A DNA stretch of 64,000 nt. Source: Pyropia yezoensis (Eukaryota > Rhodophyta > Bangiophyceae > Bangiales > Bangiaceae). The notes below the pieces were generated by a model, which made no database searches, was not told the origin of the DNA, and worked only from the letters and a program-made list of their open reading frames with translations. Below, piece after piece: positions 43,094 through 54,205 of the stretch. Location of the stretch: contig CM020619.1 of the NCBI GenBank assembly GCA_009829735.1, positions 27,182,063 through 27,246,062 of the forward strand, given 5' to 3'. Positions within the stretch are counted from its first letter, which is position 1, and each line of letters opens with the position of its first letter. The position numbers and the translations under genes were made by a program.

Positions 43094-45207
43094 TGGCGTC
43101 GTCTGCCCTAGACGACGTGTGTGTCTGGGATGGAGAGGCGTGACGGGGAAGCTCACCCGCGGCGCCTGCAGGCAGCTGCCTCCCCATGGCATGGGGGGCT
43201 GCTCGTTGCATCTTGCACAGAAGCCCCCTCCACGCACCGCTTCACGCACCCCTCCTCCCCGGGCTACAAAAAGAGACACAAAAACGCTGAGGTGGGGAGA
43301 GGCGGTCGCCGCCTCGGCGGCACGGACGGGCGCGGATGGAAGGAGCCTGCCCCCCTCCGCCTCGAGTTCTGCTCTCACCCTGAGCTGCTAGATGTCCATC
43401 CGCTCCTTTTCCAGGCTGGAAACTGGCCCCAGTCATGGTAGAGTCGGGTGCAAGAAACGAGGAGCATCGCCGCGCCCACAGACTCGTACAGGCGCTGCTC
43501 TGGGCTTACGACAGTTTTAACAATATTCTTGCGAGGGACAGTCACATGCGCGTTCGGTTGCTGTTGAGCGCAACACCAAAGCTGCTTGTCATAGAGCCCA
43601 TGCCGACGTCTGCCCCAGCCCACTACCAGCATCGCCACACCAGCCACCGCGACTACCATCACCATCACGACGATCACCAACACATCCACCACCACCACCA
43701 CAACCACCCGCGGAGGTAGTTGGCGGGAACGACGGCTGCAGCCGAAGATAGGCGGCGACAGGCGGGAACGCGGTACGCGAACCAGCGGGGGGGGCAGCCT
43801 CCGGCGAGTGCACCCACCGACGACAGAATGTTGTTGTGCCATCACCGTACACCCGCTCCCGACCCCAGCGCAGACCGAGCCCATCGCCCGCGGCACCGGT
43901 TGGTTAGCCAAAGCGTCACAGGGTGGGTGGGAGGCCCAAGGCCATCACAAAGAAAGGGGTATTTATCTCTCCATGCGATGCCCACAGACGGGCACGCCAA
44001 CCTCACGCACTCACGCGCTCGCCACCCCCGTCACTGCCCCACTCAACCGCAAACCCGCTCCCACACACACACCACACCTCCTCAACCTTCCCTCGACCAA
44101 CCAGAACAACACACGCTCACGCCCCATACGACGGTCACACCCAACTCCAAACGCACCACCACCCACACCGCAACGACAACTCTCTTCACTCAAGCACAAC
44201 ACAAAAAAGAACGCGTCCCTTGTCTCCCAGCCCGCCTCCTGCACGTCATTCATCTTGTGCCGCTCGCTCTTCTTGTGCCGCTCGCCCGCCTTGCGCTGCT
44301 CGCCCGCCTCACGCCGCCCGTCCGCCTTGACCTCGCTCCGCCCACACCCCTTGTGCCGCTTGCCCGCCGCCTTGTCACCACCAACGCCGCGACAGCACCG
44401 CCCGAGCCGCGTCACAGCAACCGCACTGCCAGCAACACCACCCCCTCGGTCACTCCAGCGACACCACACCGCGCCAGGACACCCACCCCCTCTGACGCTC
44501 CAACAGTGCGACAGGACGTCCACCCCCTCGGGTCACTCCACCCCCCGGCTGGCCGCCCGGCCTCATGGCCCACCCTCCACCCCCCAGCCGGACCCCGTCC
44601 CTCCTCTCCAGCAACCTCATCCCCTGGCGGTCCCTTAGCCGCGCCCCCCCGACCGGCCTCTTGCCCTCCGCCCTGGCCAGTCTTATCTGCCCGCTCCCCA
44701 CAACCCCTGGAAGCCTCTTCTGCCCCCCATCCCGACCAGCCTCGCTTCCCCCCCCCCCCCGGCTGGCCTCTTCGACCCCCCCCCCACGCCCGTCCACCGC
44801 TTCCTCGACAGCCTCTAAACTGCCCTCTCCCGGCCAGCCTCGCTTACCGCCACTCCCCGGCTGGCCTCCCGCTGATGTCACCCCGCACGTCCACCACCCC
44901 CAAAAAGTCAGTAGGCCGCACGACAGGCGGTCCCGCCACCACGCCACCGCCAGAGGCACACAAGGCTACCGACCGGACAGGGGTAGCAGAGCGGGGTCAG
45001 TGGTGGTGGTAGGGTGGTGGTAGAATGGTAGTATGGTGGTGGTGATGTGGTGGTTGATGTGGTGGTGGTGGTGGCGTTGTGTGCGGGATGGGGTGGTCAG
45101 TCGGTGTCGGGGCGACTGGTGGTGGTGGTTAAATAGCGCCGCCAGCCGTCCAAGGTGCGGGCGTGGCCGCCTTGTGTCGGGCGACGGTGGCATGCAAACC
45201 CCGCGTC

Positions 45208-45242
<35 letters not shown>

Positions 45243-45555
45243 GGCCCGTCCCCCCCCCCCCCCCCCCCCCCCCCCCGACCGCGGCCCGTCTGCCACCGCC
45301 CCGGCCCCCGCGCCGCGCCGCCCATGCACAGGCAGTCCAGAACACGCCTCCGCCGTCAGGTCGCCAACCCGCGCGGTGAGCGCGGCGACGGCAGCAGCCC
45401 GCCCGCCGGAGAATGACCGTTTGCCGGTGAACGACCGTTTGCCTTTGGTGGCTGTCGCTGCCCGTGGCCGGCGCCGCGTTCAGGGGCTGGGGGTCACCCG
45501 CGAGTGCGCCAGCAGCATCGGGTGGGGAGGCCGCGCGCGCGCCCGCCGCCGCCCC
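43092..45555 (+). repeat. left arm of a 6.5-kb palindrome
   Basis: About 2464 bp that are the reverse complement of 47095-49553, with only scattered single-base differences and C-run length changes seen by eye. Contents: repeated GGCTGGCC-type phrases at 44540-44870, a TATA-like GGTATTTATC near 43958, CCACCA/TGGTGG repeats at 45000-45070, and C runs at 45209-45240 (32) and 45250-45276 (27). A Pro/Thr/Ala-rich frame of 430 residues (43720-45012) exists and is 434 residues in the other arm because of small indels. It is not a convincing gene. Confidence 0.92.
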
Positions 45556-47094
45556 TCAGCCCCCACCTCCCCGGTCGAAGTTGCATTTTGGTTGTAGCAC
45601 CGGCCACGGGCAGTGAAGCCGCCTGCCGCCTCCGCCTTCGCCCCGGCGGCGGGGCACCAAGGTGGCTGGTTCAGCAATCCCAGGAGTGGGCCCGTTCCTC
45701 GCGCTTTGCCCGAAGCGCACGCGACGGGGGCATTCCCGGACAGGGGCGCCGAGTGCAAGAGGTGAGGTGGCCGTTGGCGCCCTCGCGGGGGCCGCCCGCC
45801 CCGCCCTCACGGATCGCTTTGCTCCCTCCCCAGCTGCAAACCCCTCCCCACTTTGGCCACCACCCCAGCGCACGTCCAGCCAGCCCCTACCCCTGATTAG
45901 GGGGAGCCGAGTGCGGTGTGGACGGTGGGGGGGGGGCTAGGGAGGGAGGCGCTGTGAAGGGGAGGAGATTTGGTGGGGATGGCCAAGCGGCACCCGAGTC
46001 GCTGCGCGGGCCAAACATCATAGCACCTCCCATGCAGATCCCTGCCTCCCCTGTCATTGCCCAAGCATCCCTCGTGTGCCTCGCGTGGGCGCAGAAGGGA
46101 AAGGGAACGCGCGGCGGGCGTCCACTGCCTGTCCGTCCCGCCGCCCCACATGGTGGCGGATCCTCTTTTTCTGCGCACCCATCCATCTTTGGTGGCAGAG
46201 ACGCCCTCCGTTGCGCGCACTCAGCGTCGGCCAGTGTCGAGAAAAATATCTTGCGCGCTTCCGGGCCAGCAACGGGAGGGGGGGGGGGGATGGGGGGCGG
46301 GGCCGGTTGGGGGAGTGCCACCGTGCTTGGCGCGGCCTTCGGCTCGTTTTCCTTTCAAATCCGCCCGGCCGCGTGTCGGCGTCTGAGTGGGCGGACTTGG
46401 TACGGCAACCGAGTGACTCTCGCAATTGTACGAGCCGTGGTTTCCGGCTCTCCCGTTGATTGGACGGCGCGTGCCAGGGGGTCCGGCACCCAGGGACCAT
46501 TTCCTCCCTGCCCCTGCCGCCAACCCCCCTCCACTGACCTGTGGGATCACGCCGGGCCCCTGCCCTCACCGCCTCCCCCCACTCTGTAGCGACGTCACAC
46601 GGCGGCCAGCGACCCAGGCGCGGGGGGGGGGGGGGGCTACGCTCTGCAGGCGGGCAGAGGCGGCGTGGCGCGGCGCTCGTGGCGGGTAGAGACGCGGGGA
46701 GCCGCCGTCGCGTGCCGACCCCGCCCGCCCCCGCAGCGTGTGTGCGCGGCGGCAGCGTCGGCCGTTGCATTGTCGACCCGCCCAGCCCTCCCCCTACCCA
46801 ACGCTCCCGCGTAGGCACCGGTCGGAAGACCGTAATGCCGCGCCCCGCGCATAAGCCCCAAGCGGCGGCCCACCCGTCGCTGCCCCTCCCCTCCCGCCCT
46901 GGGACAGCATGCATCCGCCACGCCCCCCGTTACCGCACGATCTGTCCCGCCTTCGCGCCCCGCCGACGGGGGGGCGGCGGCGGGCGGCGTCGTTGGCCAT
47001 TAACGAGGCCAGCACCCCCGCGCCTCCCCACCCAGCCGGGGGGCGTGACATCTCCCGCCCTTCACTTCCTTCCCTGTCCGGGGCGGGCAGCGGC
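45556..47094. other. spacer of the palindrome, nothing recognised
   Basis: About 1.54 kb of single-copy GC-rich DNA between the arms. Frames on both strands are low complexity. It contains G runs at 46270-46280 and 46622-46634. No gene was supported. Confidence 0.5.
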
Positions 47095-49553
47095 GGCGGC
47101 GGACGCGCGCGCGGCCTCCCCACCCGATGCTGCTGGCGCACTCGCGGGTGACCCCCAGCCCCTGAACGCGGCGCCGGCCACGGGCAGCGACAGCCACCAA
47201 AGGCAAACGGTCGTTCACCGGCAAACGGTCATTCTCCGGCGGGCGGGCTGCTGCCGTCGCCGCGCTCACCGCGCGGGTTGGCGACCTGACGGCGGAGGCG
47301 TGTTCTGGACTGCCTGTGCATGGGCGGCGCGGCGCGGGGGCCGGGGCGGTGGCAGACGGGCCGCGGTCGGGGGGGGGGGGGGAGGGAGGTAGGGGACGGG
47401 CCCCGGCGGGGGGGGGGGGGGGGGGGGGGGGGGGGAGACGCGGGGTTTGCATGCCACCGTCGCCCGACACAAGGCGGCCACGCCCGCACCTTGGACGGCT
47501 GGCGGCGCTATTTAACCACCACCACCAGTCGCCCCGACACCGACTGACCACCCCATCCCGCACACAACGCCACCACCACCACCACATCAACCACCACATC
47601 ACCACCACCATACTACCATTCTACCACCACCCTACCACCACCACTGACCCCGCTCTGCTACCCCTGTCCGGTCGGTAGCCTTGTGTGCCTCTGGCGGTGG
47701 CGTGGTGGCGGGACCGCCTGTCGTGCGGCCTACTGACTTTTTGGGGGTGGTGGACGTGCGGGGTGACATCAGCGGGAGGCCAGCCGGGGAGTGGCGGTAA
47801 GCGAGGCTGGCCGGGAGAGGGCAGTTTAGAGGCTGTCGAGGAAGCGGTGGACGGGCGTGGGGGGGGGGTCGAAGAGGCCAGCCGGGGGGGGGGTGGGAAG
47901 CGAGGCTGGTCGGGATGGGGGGCAGAAGAGGCTTCCAGGGGTTGTGGGGAGCGGGCAGATAAGACTGGCCAGGGCGGAGGGCAAGAGGCCGGTCGGGGGG
48001 GCGCGGCTAAGGGACCGCCAGGGGATGAGGTTGCTGGAGAGGAGGGACGGGGTCCGGCTGGGGGGTGGAGGGTGGGCCATGAGGCCGGGCGGCCAGCCGG
48101 GGGGTGGAGTGACCCGAGGGGGTGGACGTCCTGTCGCACTGTTGGAGCGTCAGAGGGGGTGGGTGTCCTGGCGCGGTGTGGTGTCGCTGGAGTGACCGAG
48201 GGGGTGGTGTTGCTGGCAGTGCGGTTGCTGTGACGTGGCTCGGGCGGTGCTGTCGCGGCGTTGGTGGTGACAAGGCGGCGGGCAAGCGGCACAAGGGGTG
48301 TGGGCGGAGCGAGGTCAAGGCGGACGGGCGGCGTGAGGCGGGCGAGCAGCGCAAGGCGGGCGAGCGGCACAAGAAGAGCGAGCGGCACAAGATGAATGAC
48401 GTGCAGGAGGCGGGCTGGGAGACAAGGGACGCGTTCTTTTTTGTGTTGTGCTTGAGTGAAGAGAGTTGTCGTTGCGGTGTGGGTGGTGGTGCGTTTGGAG
48501 TTGGGTGTGACCGTCGTATGGGGCGTGAGCGTGTGTTGTTCTGGTTGGTCGAGGGAAGGTTGAGGAGGTGTGGTGTGTGTGTGGGAGCGGGTTTGCGGTT
48601 GAGTGGGGCAGTGACGGGGGTGGCGAGCGCGTGAGTGCGTGAGGTTGGCGTGCCCGTCTGTGGGCATCGCATGGAGAGATAAATACCCCTTTCTTTGTGA
48701 TGGCCTTGGGCCTCCCACCCACCCTGTGACGCTTTGGCTAACCAACCGGTGCCGCGGGCGATGGGCTCGGTCTGCGCTGGGGTCGGGAGCGGGTGTACGG
48801 TGATGGCACAACAACATTCTGTCGTCGGTGGGTGCACTCGCCGGAGGCTGCCCCCCCCGCTGGTTCGCGTACCGCGTTCCCGCCTGTCGCCGCCTATCTT
48901 CGGCTGCAGCCGTTGTTCCCGCCAACTACCTCCGCGGGTGGTTGTGGTGGTGGTGGTGGATGTGTTGGTGATCGTCGTGATGGTGATGGTAGTCGCGGTG
49001 GCTGGTGTGGCGATGCTGGTAGTGGGCTGGGGCAGACGTCGGCATGGGCTCTATGACAAGCAGCTTTGGTGTTGCGCTCAACAGCAACCGAACGCGCATG
49101 TGACTGTCCCTCGCAAGAATATTGTTAAAACTGTCGTAAGCCCAGAGCAGCGCCTGTACGAGTCTGTGGGCGCGGCGATGCTCCTCGTTTCTTGCACCCG
49201 ACTCTACCATGACTGGGGCCAGTTTCCAGCCTGGAAAAGGAGCGGATGGACATCTAGCAGCTCAGGGTGAGAGCAGAACTCGAGGCGGAGGGGGGCAGGC
49301 TCCTTCCATCCGCGCCCGTCCGTGCCGCCGAGGCGGCGACCGCCTCTCCCCACCTCAGCGTTTTTGTGTCTCTTTTTGTAGCCCGGGGAGGAGGGGTGCG
49401 TGAAGCGGTGCGTGGAGGGGGCTTCTGTGCAAGATGCAACGAGCAGCCCCCCATGCCATGGGGAGGCAGCTGCCTGCAGGCGCCGCGGGTGAGCTTCCCC
49501 GTCACGCCTCTCCATCCCAGACACACACGTCGTCTAGGGCAGACGACGCCAGG
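47095..49553 (-). repeat. right arm of the 6.5-kb palindrome
   Basis: Inverted copy of 43092-45555. Visible differences are single bases (for example at the positions matching left 43730 and 44412) and homopolymer lengths (the G run at 47408-47435 is 28 here). The arm ends at GACGCCAGG (49553), beyond which the flanks are unrelated. Confidence 0.92.
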
Positions 49554-50425
49554 TGGAGGGATGTGGTATTGCCTGCCGCCTCTGCCGCCCTCACGCCTCC
49601 CTGTCTGTCCTACCAGTGTAGGCGGTCTTCTTCCCGGACAGCAACCCCCCCACCCACCAATCACCAGCCGGCCCCCACGTTGGCATTGGCCGCCCCCGCG
49701 GACGACCGTGTGCCTCCTGAGGAGGCGCGACGACGCGTGCAGCCAACCCCCCCCTCACTGCCTCGCGGCGTCCAACGTGCAACCCATCGTGGCGTCACGG
49801 CGAGGCGAAACCAAGAACAAAAGAAGTGTACAATCTGAGGCAATGCACCCCACCGGCCGTCTGGCAGGCCGCGGTCGCGGCCAAGCCGGCCAGGCAACAA
49901 GGCAGCAGGGGCAGCATGGCCGCTGCCGCCCCCCCCTCACTCGCTCCGACCACCCGGTCGACCACTCTTGACGGCCGGCCGGGCCGTGACGGCAGCGAGG
50001 GATGGCAGGACGGGGGCTGCGGGGGCGGGAGCTGGGGAGACTGTGGGGGGCGTGGTGCCCCGCGGGTGGCTCCTCCCCGGAGGGGGGCAGCGATGAGAGG
50101 GAGAGGCCTGGAGGGGAGGTCGGCCGACGCTGCTGCATGGTGCGTCCGTCGCGCCCCAGCCACCGCGGCCGACCGCGGCGGCCGACCGCGGCCGCCGCTG
50201 CCGCCGCCGCCTGCGCTGCCGCTGCCGACGTGCCGTCGCGACGGCCGATCGGCCCTGTATATACACGCACGGATAAGTGGGGGCGATGGGGGCCGCGGCA
50301 GCCGCGCGGGCCTCCGCACCACAGCCTTTCCTCTGTGTCTGCCAACCACCGATGGGTCGTCCCCCCCCCGGGCCCCACAGGTATCCGACCGCGCCGCCAG
50401 CCACCCCCGCCCTTCGCTCCCCCCC
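49554..50425. other. intergenic, nothing recognised
   Basis: GC-rich DNA between the palindrome and the 3' end of the SDR gene. It includes a short AT palindrome TGTATATACA (50257-50266) and Cys-free Arg/Ala/Pro-rich frames on both strands that were not accepted as genes. Confidence 0.5.
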
Positions 50426-51958
50426 TCAGACGCCCCGCCAGCCGCCCGCCCCGCCTACGCGGGCGCGGAGCCACGCGGGTGTTCCCTCGAGCGCGGCGGG
50501 GAGCGCGCCCGCCCCGCCCTCCTCCTCAGCCGCCTTCCTCCCCTCGTCGCCCTTGCGCATTGCCCCCCCCCCCAGCTCGCCCTCCCGCCACACGTAGCCG
50601 CGGCGCGACAAGCGGGAGGGCAGCACCTTTTGGCCGGCCAACACCAGCATCGCCGCCTCGCCCATGAGCGCGCGCATAACCCCTCCGGGGACGGGCATCC
50701 ACACGGGGCGGCCGAGCGCGGCGCCGAGCGCAGCGCAAAATGAAGCGAGCGTCACCACCCCGGGGGCAACAACGTTGTACACCCCCGACCAGCGGCACGG
50801 CCCGCCGGCGGCGCCCGACCCAGCCGCCGCCGAAGACGCCCCCGGGGGGGTGCCCGCCGCGGCGGTTAGAGTCACCGCCACCACGTCTGCAAGGGACACC
50901 CAGCTGAACCAGCAGCCGCCGCCGCCGGGCGCACCGCCGGCGTAGCGCTGAAAGACGGGGAGCATCTTGGCCAGCGCGCCGCCGTCGGCCGACAGCACCA
51001 CCCCAAGGCGGAGCACCACCACCCGCACGCCGACGCCGCCACCGCCGCCGCCGCCACCGCCGTCGTCGTCGTCGTCGCCGCCGCCGACGGCGCGCGTGCG
51101 CGCGGCACGGCGGCGGGCGGAGGTCTGGGCGGCCGTCTCGGCGGCGGGGGGACCGCCGCCGCCGCTGCTATTGTTAGGCGCGGTGGGCGCGCCTGCCACG
51201 CTCAGCGCGGCTGCCTCCCACGCGGCGGCCAGGCCAGCCAAAAAGTCTCGCCCCGGCGGGCTCGCCTCGGTGAGCCCAACGTCGCCTTCGACCGCACCAT
51301 AGTACCCCACCGCTGATGCAGACACAAGCACCCGCTCCCTACGGGGAGGGGGTGCTGCTGTCGCCCCCCCGCCCGCTGCCGCGACGTCACGCCGCGCGTC
51401 GGCCGCCGCCGCGGCCGCCAACACCGCCCCCACCGCGGCGGTGCCGCCCACCCGCCCGGCGGTGAGTGTGGCCTTACGCGCGGCAGTCCAGCGGCCGCCG
51501 TCAATAGGCTCCCCCGCAAAGTTCAACACTACATCCGCCGCCGCGACGGCGGCGCGCCAGTCACCTGGCGGGCCCGCGCCGCCGCCGCCGCCGCCGCCGC
51601 CACCCCCGCCGCGTGCGGCCGCCGCGGATACTGCCCGTGCGACCGACGCCGCGGGCGCCGTTGCCGTGGCCGCGTCGTACGCCACCACTGCTACTCGCGG
51701 GTGGGTGGCGGCGGGGAAGGAGGCCCGGGCCGCCCCCGGCGACCGCGCCAACACCGTCACCGTTGCGGGCGTCGCGGCGAGCGCCGCCACCAGCTGCCGC
51801 CCAATGAGGCCCGTGGCACCCGTAATGACCACGTGCCGGCTGCCGAGGGTGTCAAGGGGGCTCGGCGGCACCGTCGTGTCGGCGGCGGTGGAGGCGGGGG
51901 GCAGCGACGACGCGGCAGACCGTACTGGTCCCGGGGAAGCAGCCTGGGGGGTGGCCAT
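50426..51958 (-). CDS. SDR39U1/YfcH-type NAD(P)-binding epimerase family protein
   Basis: A 510-residue protein of the TIGR01777 branch of the extended short-chain dehydrogenases. Motifs appear in order: a Rossmann start (VVITGATGLIGRQLVAAL, about 40-57), VLNFAGEPIDGGRWTAARK, the active-site region LVSASAVGYYG, then ASPPGRDFLAGLAAAWEAAA, VVLRLGVVLSADGGALAKML, and the C-terminal VWMPVPGGVMRALMGEAAML with GQKVLPSRL. Plant and algal homologues (GC1/SulA-like) act at the chloroplast and are linked to plastid division; the reaction is not firmly known. The Ala/Pro/Ser-rich first 35 residues could be a transit peptide. Gly-, Ala- and Asp-rich insertions make it longer than the usual ~300 residues. 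The start at 51958 has a strong context (CCACCATGGCC), though the frame is open to 52252. Confidence 0.9.
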   Translation of the reverse strand: MATPQAASPGPVRSAASSLPPASTAADTTVPPSPLDTLGSRHVVITGATGLIGRQLVAALAATPATVTVLARSPGAARASFPAATHPRVAVVAYDAATATAPAASVARAVSAAAARGGGGGGGGGGGAGPPGDWRAAVAAADVVLNFAGEPIDGGRWTAARKATLTAGRVGGTAAVGAVLAAAAAADARRDVAAAGGGATAAPPPRRERVLVSASAVGYYGAVEGDVGLTEASPPGRDFLAGLAAAWEAAALSVAGAPTAPNNSSGGGGPPAAETAAQTSARRRAARTRAVGGGDDDDDGGGGGGGGGVGVRVVVLRLGVVLSADGGALAKMLPVFQRYAGGAPGGGGCWFSWVSLADVVAVTLTAAAGTPPGASSAAAGSGAAGGPCRWSGVYNVVAPGVVTLASFCAALGAALGRPVWMPVPGGVMRALMGEAAMLVLAGQKVLPSRLSRRGYVWREGELGGGAMRKGDEGRKAAEEEGGAGALPAALEGTPAWLRARVGGAGGWRGV

Positions 51959-53613
51959 GGTGGTGGGAGGGAGGAATGGGGGCGCGGGCGGGGGGGGGGG
52001 GAGTGGGCCCCGCCGCAACGGGTGGCCCGCCCTGGACGGCGTGAGCCGCTGACGGGGATGATACGGCGGCGGACGGGCAGAAAGGCCGGGGGGGGGAGAA
52101 ACGCGGGCGGCAAGAGGGACATTGTAGTCGAGGGAAGGGATGGAGGTGCAGAGAGGGGAGGGGAAGGGAGTGGAGGGGTGGCAGCGGAAGTGCGGGGGGG
52201 GTGGGCCGTGAGGTGGGACAGGCGAAGATGGCCGCGGCGGTGGAGAACACAACGGGGTTCGCTCAAGGGCTCGTCCCTCGCCCGCACACGTTCGCCGTTC
52301 CGCGTGCTCTCCTCGTGGCTGCGGAGATGGTGACAGCCATCAATTTGACCTCAATTGCAGTCTCACGCAGGGACCAATGGGGACGGGAAGGTAAGCTCTG
52401 CTCAACTGCTACACAGTTGGACGTTAAACGGCGCGCTGTCCCCTCCGCGCTAGCCTCCCCTCCTAAGGGCACGTCTAGCAACATCCCCGCAGAGTTCTGA
52501 AATGGCCAATTCAGAATGCCACGTGTGAAAACGTGGCCGCCTGCGGTTGGCGGAGGGAGTCGAGCCATCGGCGAGCCATAAGATCCAACAGCGACGATGG
52601 TACTTGATGCACGCACAGGGGCTACATCATCTAAAAGAGGCAAGACGGACACATTGGACGTGGGATTCGGCGGTCTCTCGTGTTCTCGGGGCTGCGACAG
52701 TCCTGGCCAGCCCTCAACCAAAGCTCCACCGTTTAGCCACGGGGAGCACACAACACTCGCAAAAGCCAGCCGAAGGCGTCCAACAAGGCTTCCTGCTACC
52801 CACAGCCGTTCGATTTTAAACACATACACGGGACACGTTGCAACACTACGGCCAACAACTAATGAGGACAGGGAGGACAAGTGCCACGTGACATCCCGTG
52901 GCCATCAAGCTGAGCAGAATGGCTGGGAGACGGACGCTGCCCGTCTCAGGCCTGGCTCTCGTGAAGCATTGCGTGGTGGACAGTCGCCAGAAGAGCACGA
53001 GGAGAAAATCTGGGTGAGACACACGTCACCGTCTGTGGGCGATGCACGGCTGTAGCAGTCGCATCAAGCGGCGGCTCGCCTGTACGCCCCAACCGACTTC
53101 GATTCGTCAACCACAAACTATTTGTTTCGATGGTGCTGGCCACCCCACGAGGTCGTCAGGAGGCGCTGTATAGTCGTCGTTCACTAATATTTGTGTTTTG
53201 ATTTGCTAGTTGAAATTTAAGGTGACTGGTGCGGATCGGTCCAAGCAGCTTGTATGCTATCGCAGGGAATGCAAGAGTGCCTGCAGTCGCTCGAGGCCCT
53301 TCGTGGTTGGCGCCGCAGCAAGGGACCGGGTGTTCAGCAGGATTGTGTCGTCCCAAGCGCCCCCTTTGGTGCAAGGGCCTCCCGCGCCGGGCCCTCGAGT
53401 GACTGACTTGCGCGAACCCCCTCGAGCAGCCTCGCGTATGGGGCTGCGACGGGGACACGTCCCTCTCTTCGTGAGTGTGAGCAGTGGGGGTGGAAGGGGT
53501 TTGCGGCGATTGAAGGGGTGTGCCACGCACGGAATGGATGACTGGGTTGCCAACGGACGCGGGTGATGCGGGGAGGGGGGCGGAAGAGTGAGGTGGCGTG
53601 GTGAAAGAAACTG
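51959..53613. other. intergenic, nothing recognised
   Basis: A less GC-rich stretch. Frames at 52201-52500 (plus) and 52263-52880 (minus) look more balanced in composition than the GC artefacts elsewhere, but no family was recognised. Two adjacent short hairpins lie at 52495-52537. The region may hold an old mobile-element remnant. Confidence 0.45.
52495..52537. repeat. two back-to-back 7-bp-stem hairpins
   Basis: TTCTGAA (52495) pairs with TTCAGAA (to 52516) across an 8-base loop, and one base later GCCACGT (52518) pairs with ACGTGGC (to 52537) across a 6-base loop. Function unknown. Confidence 0.7.
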
Positions 53614-53618
53614 GGGCG

Positions 53619-54086
53619 TGTGGCAGTATTGACCCCCAGGTAGGGGGCAACACGTGCCATGCAAGGGGCGGCAGGCCACTAGCCTGATCCGTTCCTCCCC
53701 CTGCATTTGGGTCCATATTCCCTAAGTTCGGGATAGTTAGCTTAGTAGTAAATCCAACTTGGATTTGAGGGTTTTCTGCATTTATCGTCTTGAATTTTCG
53801 TGTGGCCCGGTGGGCAGGTGCTGGGGTGGGAGATTCTGAGTGGCGAGATTCTGAGTGGACCCTGGGGGGATAAGGGGAGGGACAGCGGGGCTTGGCCCTG
53901 CGTCCCCGTCCCGACCAAGAAACTGTTGGACCACACACCATCTTCTTGTTTGTCCGTGGGGGGATTGCCCCACAACAGGGATAGAGTGTGTGCGACTTGC
54001 ACTTCTTCCGGTTCCCCCGACACGGGAGGCAGCCCTCGCACACCGCCCCAACTTGGGTACTGTGTGTGCGAGTGGTTTTTGCCACA
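53619..54086 (+). repeat. 5' LTR of element B
   Basis: Starts TGTGGCAGTATTGACC and ends TTTTGCCACA, so the ends are the inverted pair TGTGGCA/TGCCACA. It contains a short tandem repeat of GAGATTCTGAGTGG (near 53830). No clear TATA box was found. Confidence 0.95.
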
Positions 54087-54088
54087 TT

Positions 54089-54105
54089 TGGTGGAGCAGC
54101 AGGGG
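54089..54105 (+). promoter_or_regulatory. primer binding site of element B
   Basis: TGGTGGAGCAGCAGGGG begins 2 bases after the LTR and is identical to that of element A, although the surrounding DNA differs. That supports a conserved tRNA primer whose identity was not determined. Confidence 0.65.
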
Positions 54106-54205
54106 ATAGAGGTAAACTTTACCTCCGGGTGCACCCGGGTGTAGGGGGCCCTCTGTCTCAGAGGAACGGTGGACTTGGACCGTGTCATACGGATCGTTAG
54201 CCAAC

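Noticed and set aside
43720..45012. 430-residue Pro/Thr/Ala-rich frame in the palindrome arm (434 residues in the other arm)
   Set aside because: Low complexity with repeated GGCTGG phrases; conservation between arms reflects arm identity and not selection on protein.
53156..54085. Minus-strand frames crossing from host DNA into the 5' LTR of element B (and the same at 62652-63526)
   Set aside because: Chance open frames over the reverse strand of the LTR; they change partner depending on the flank.
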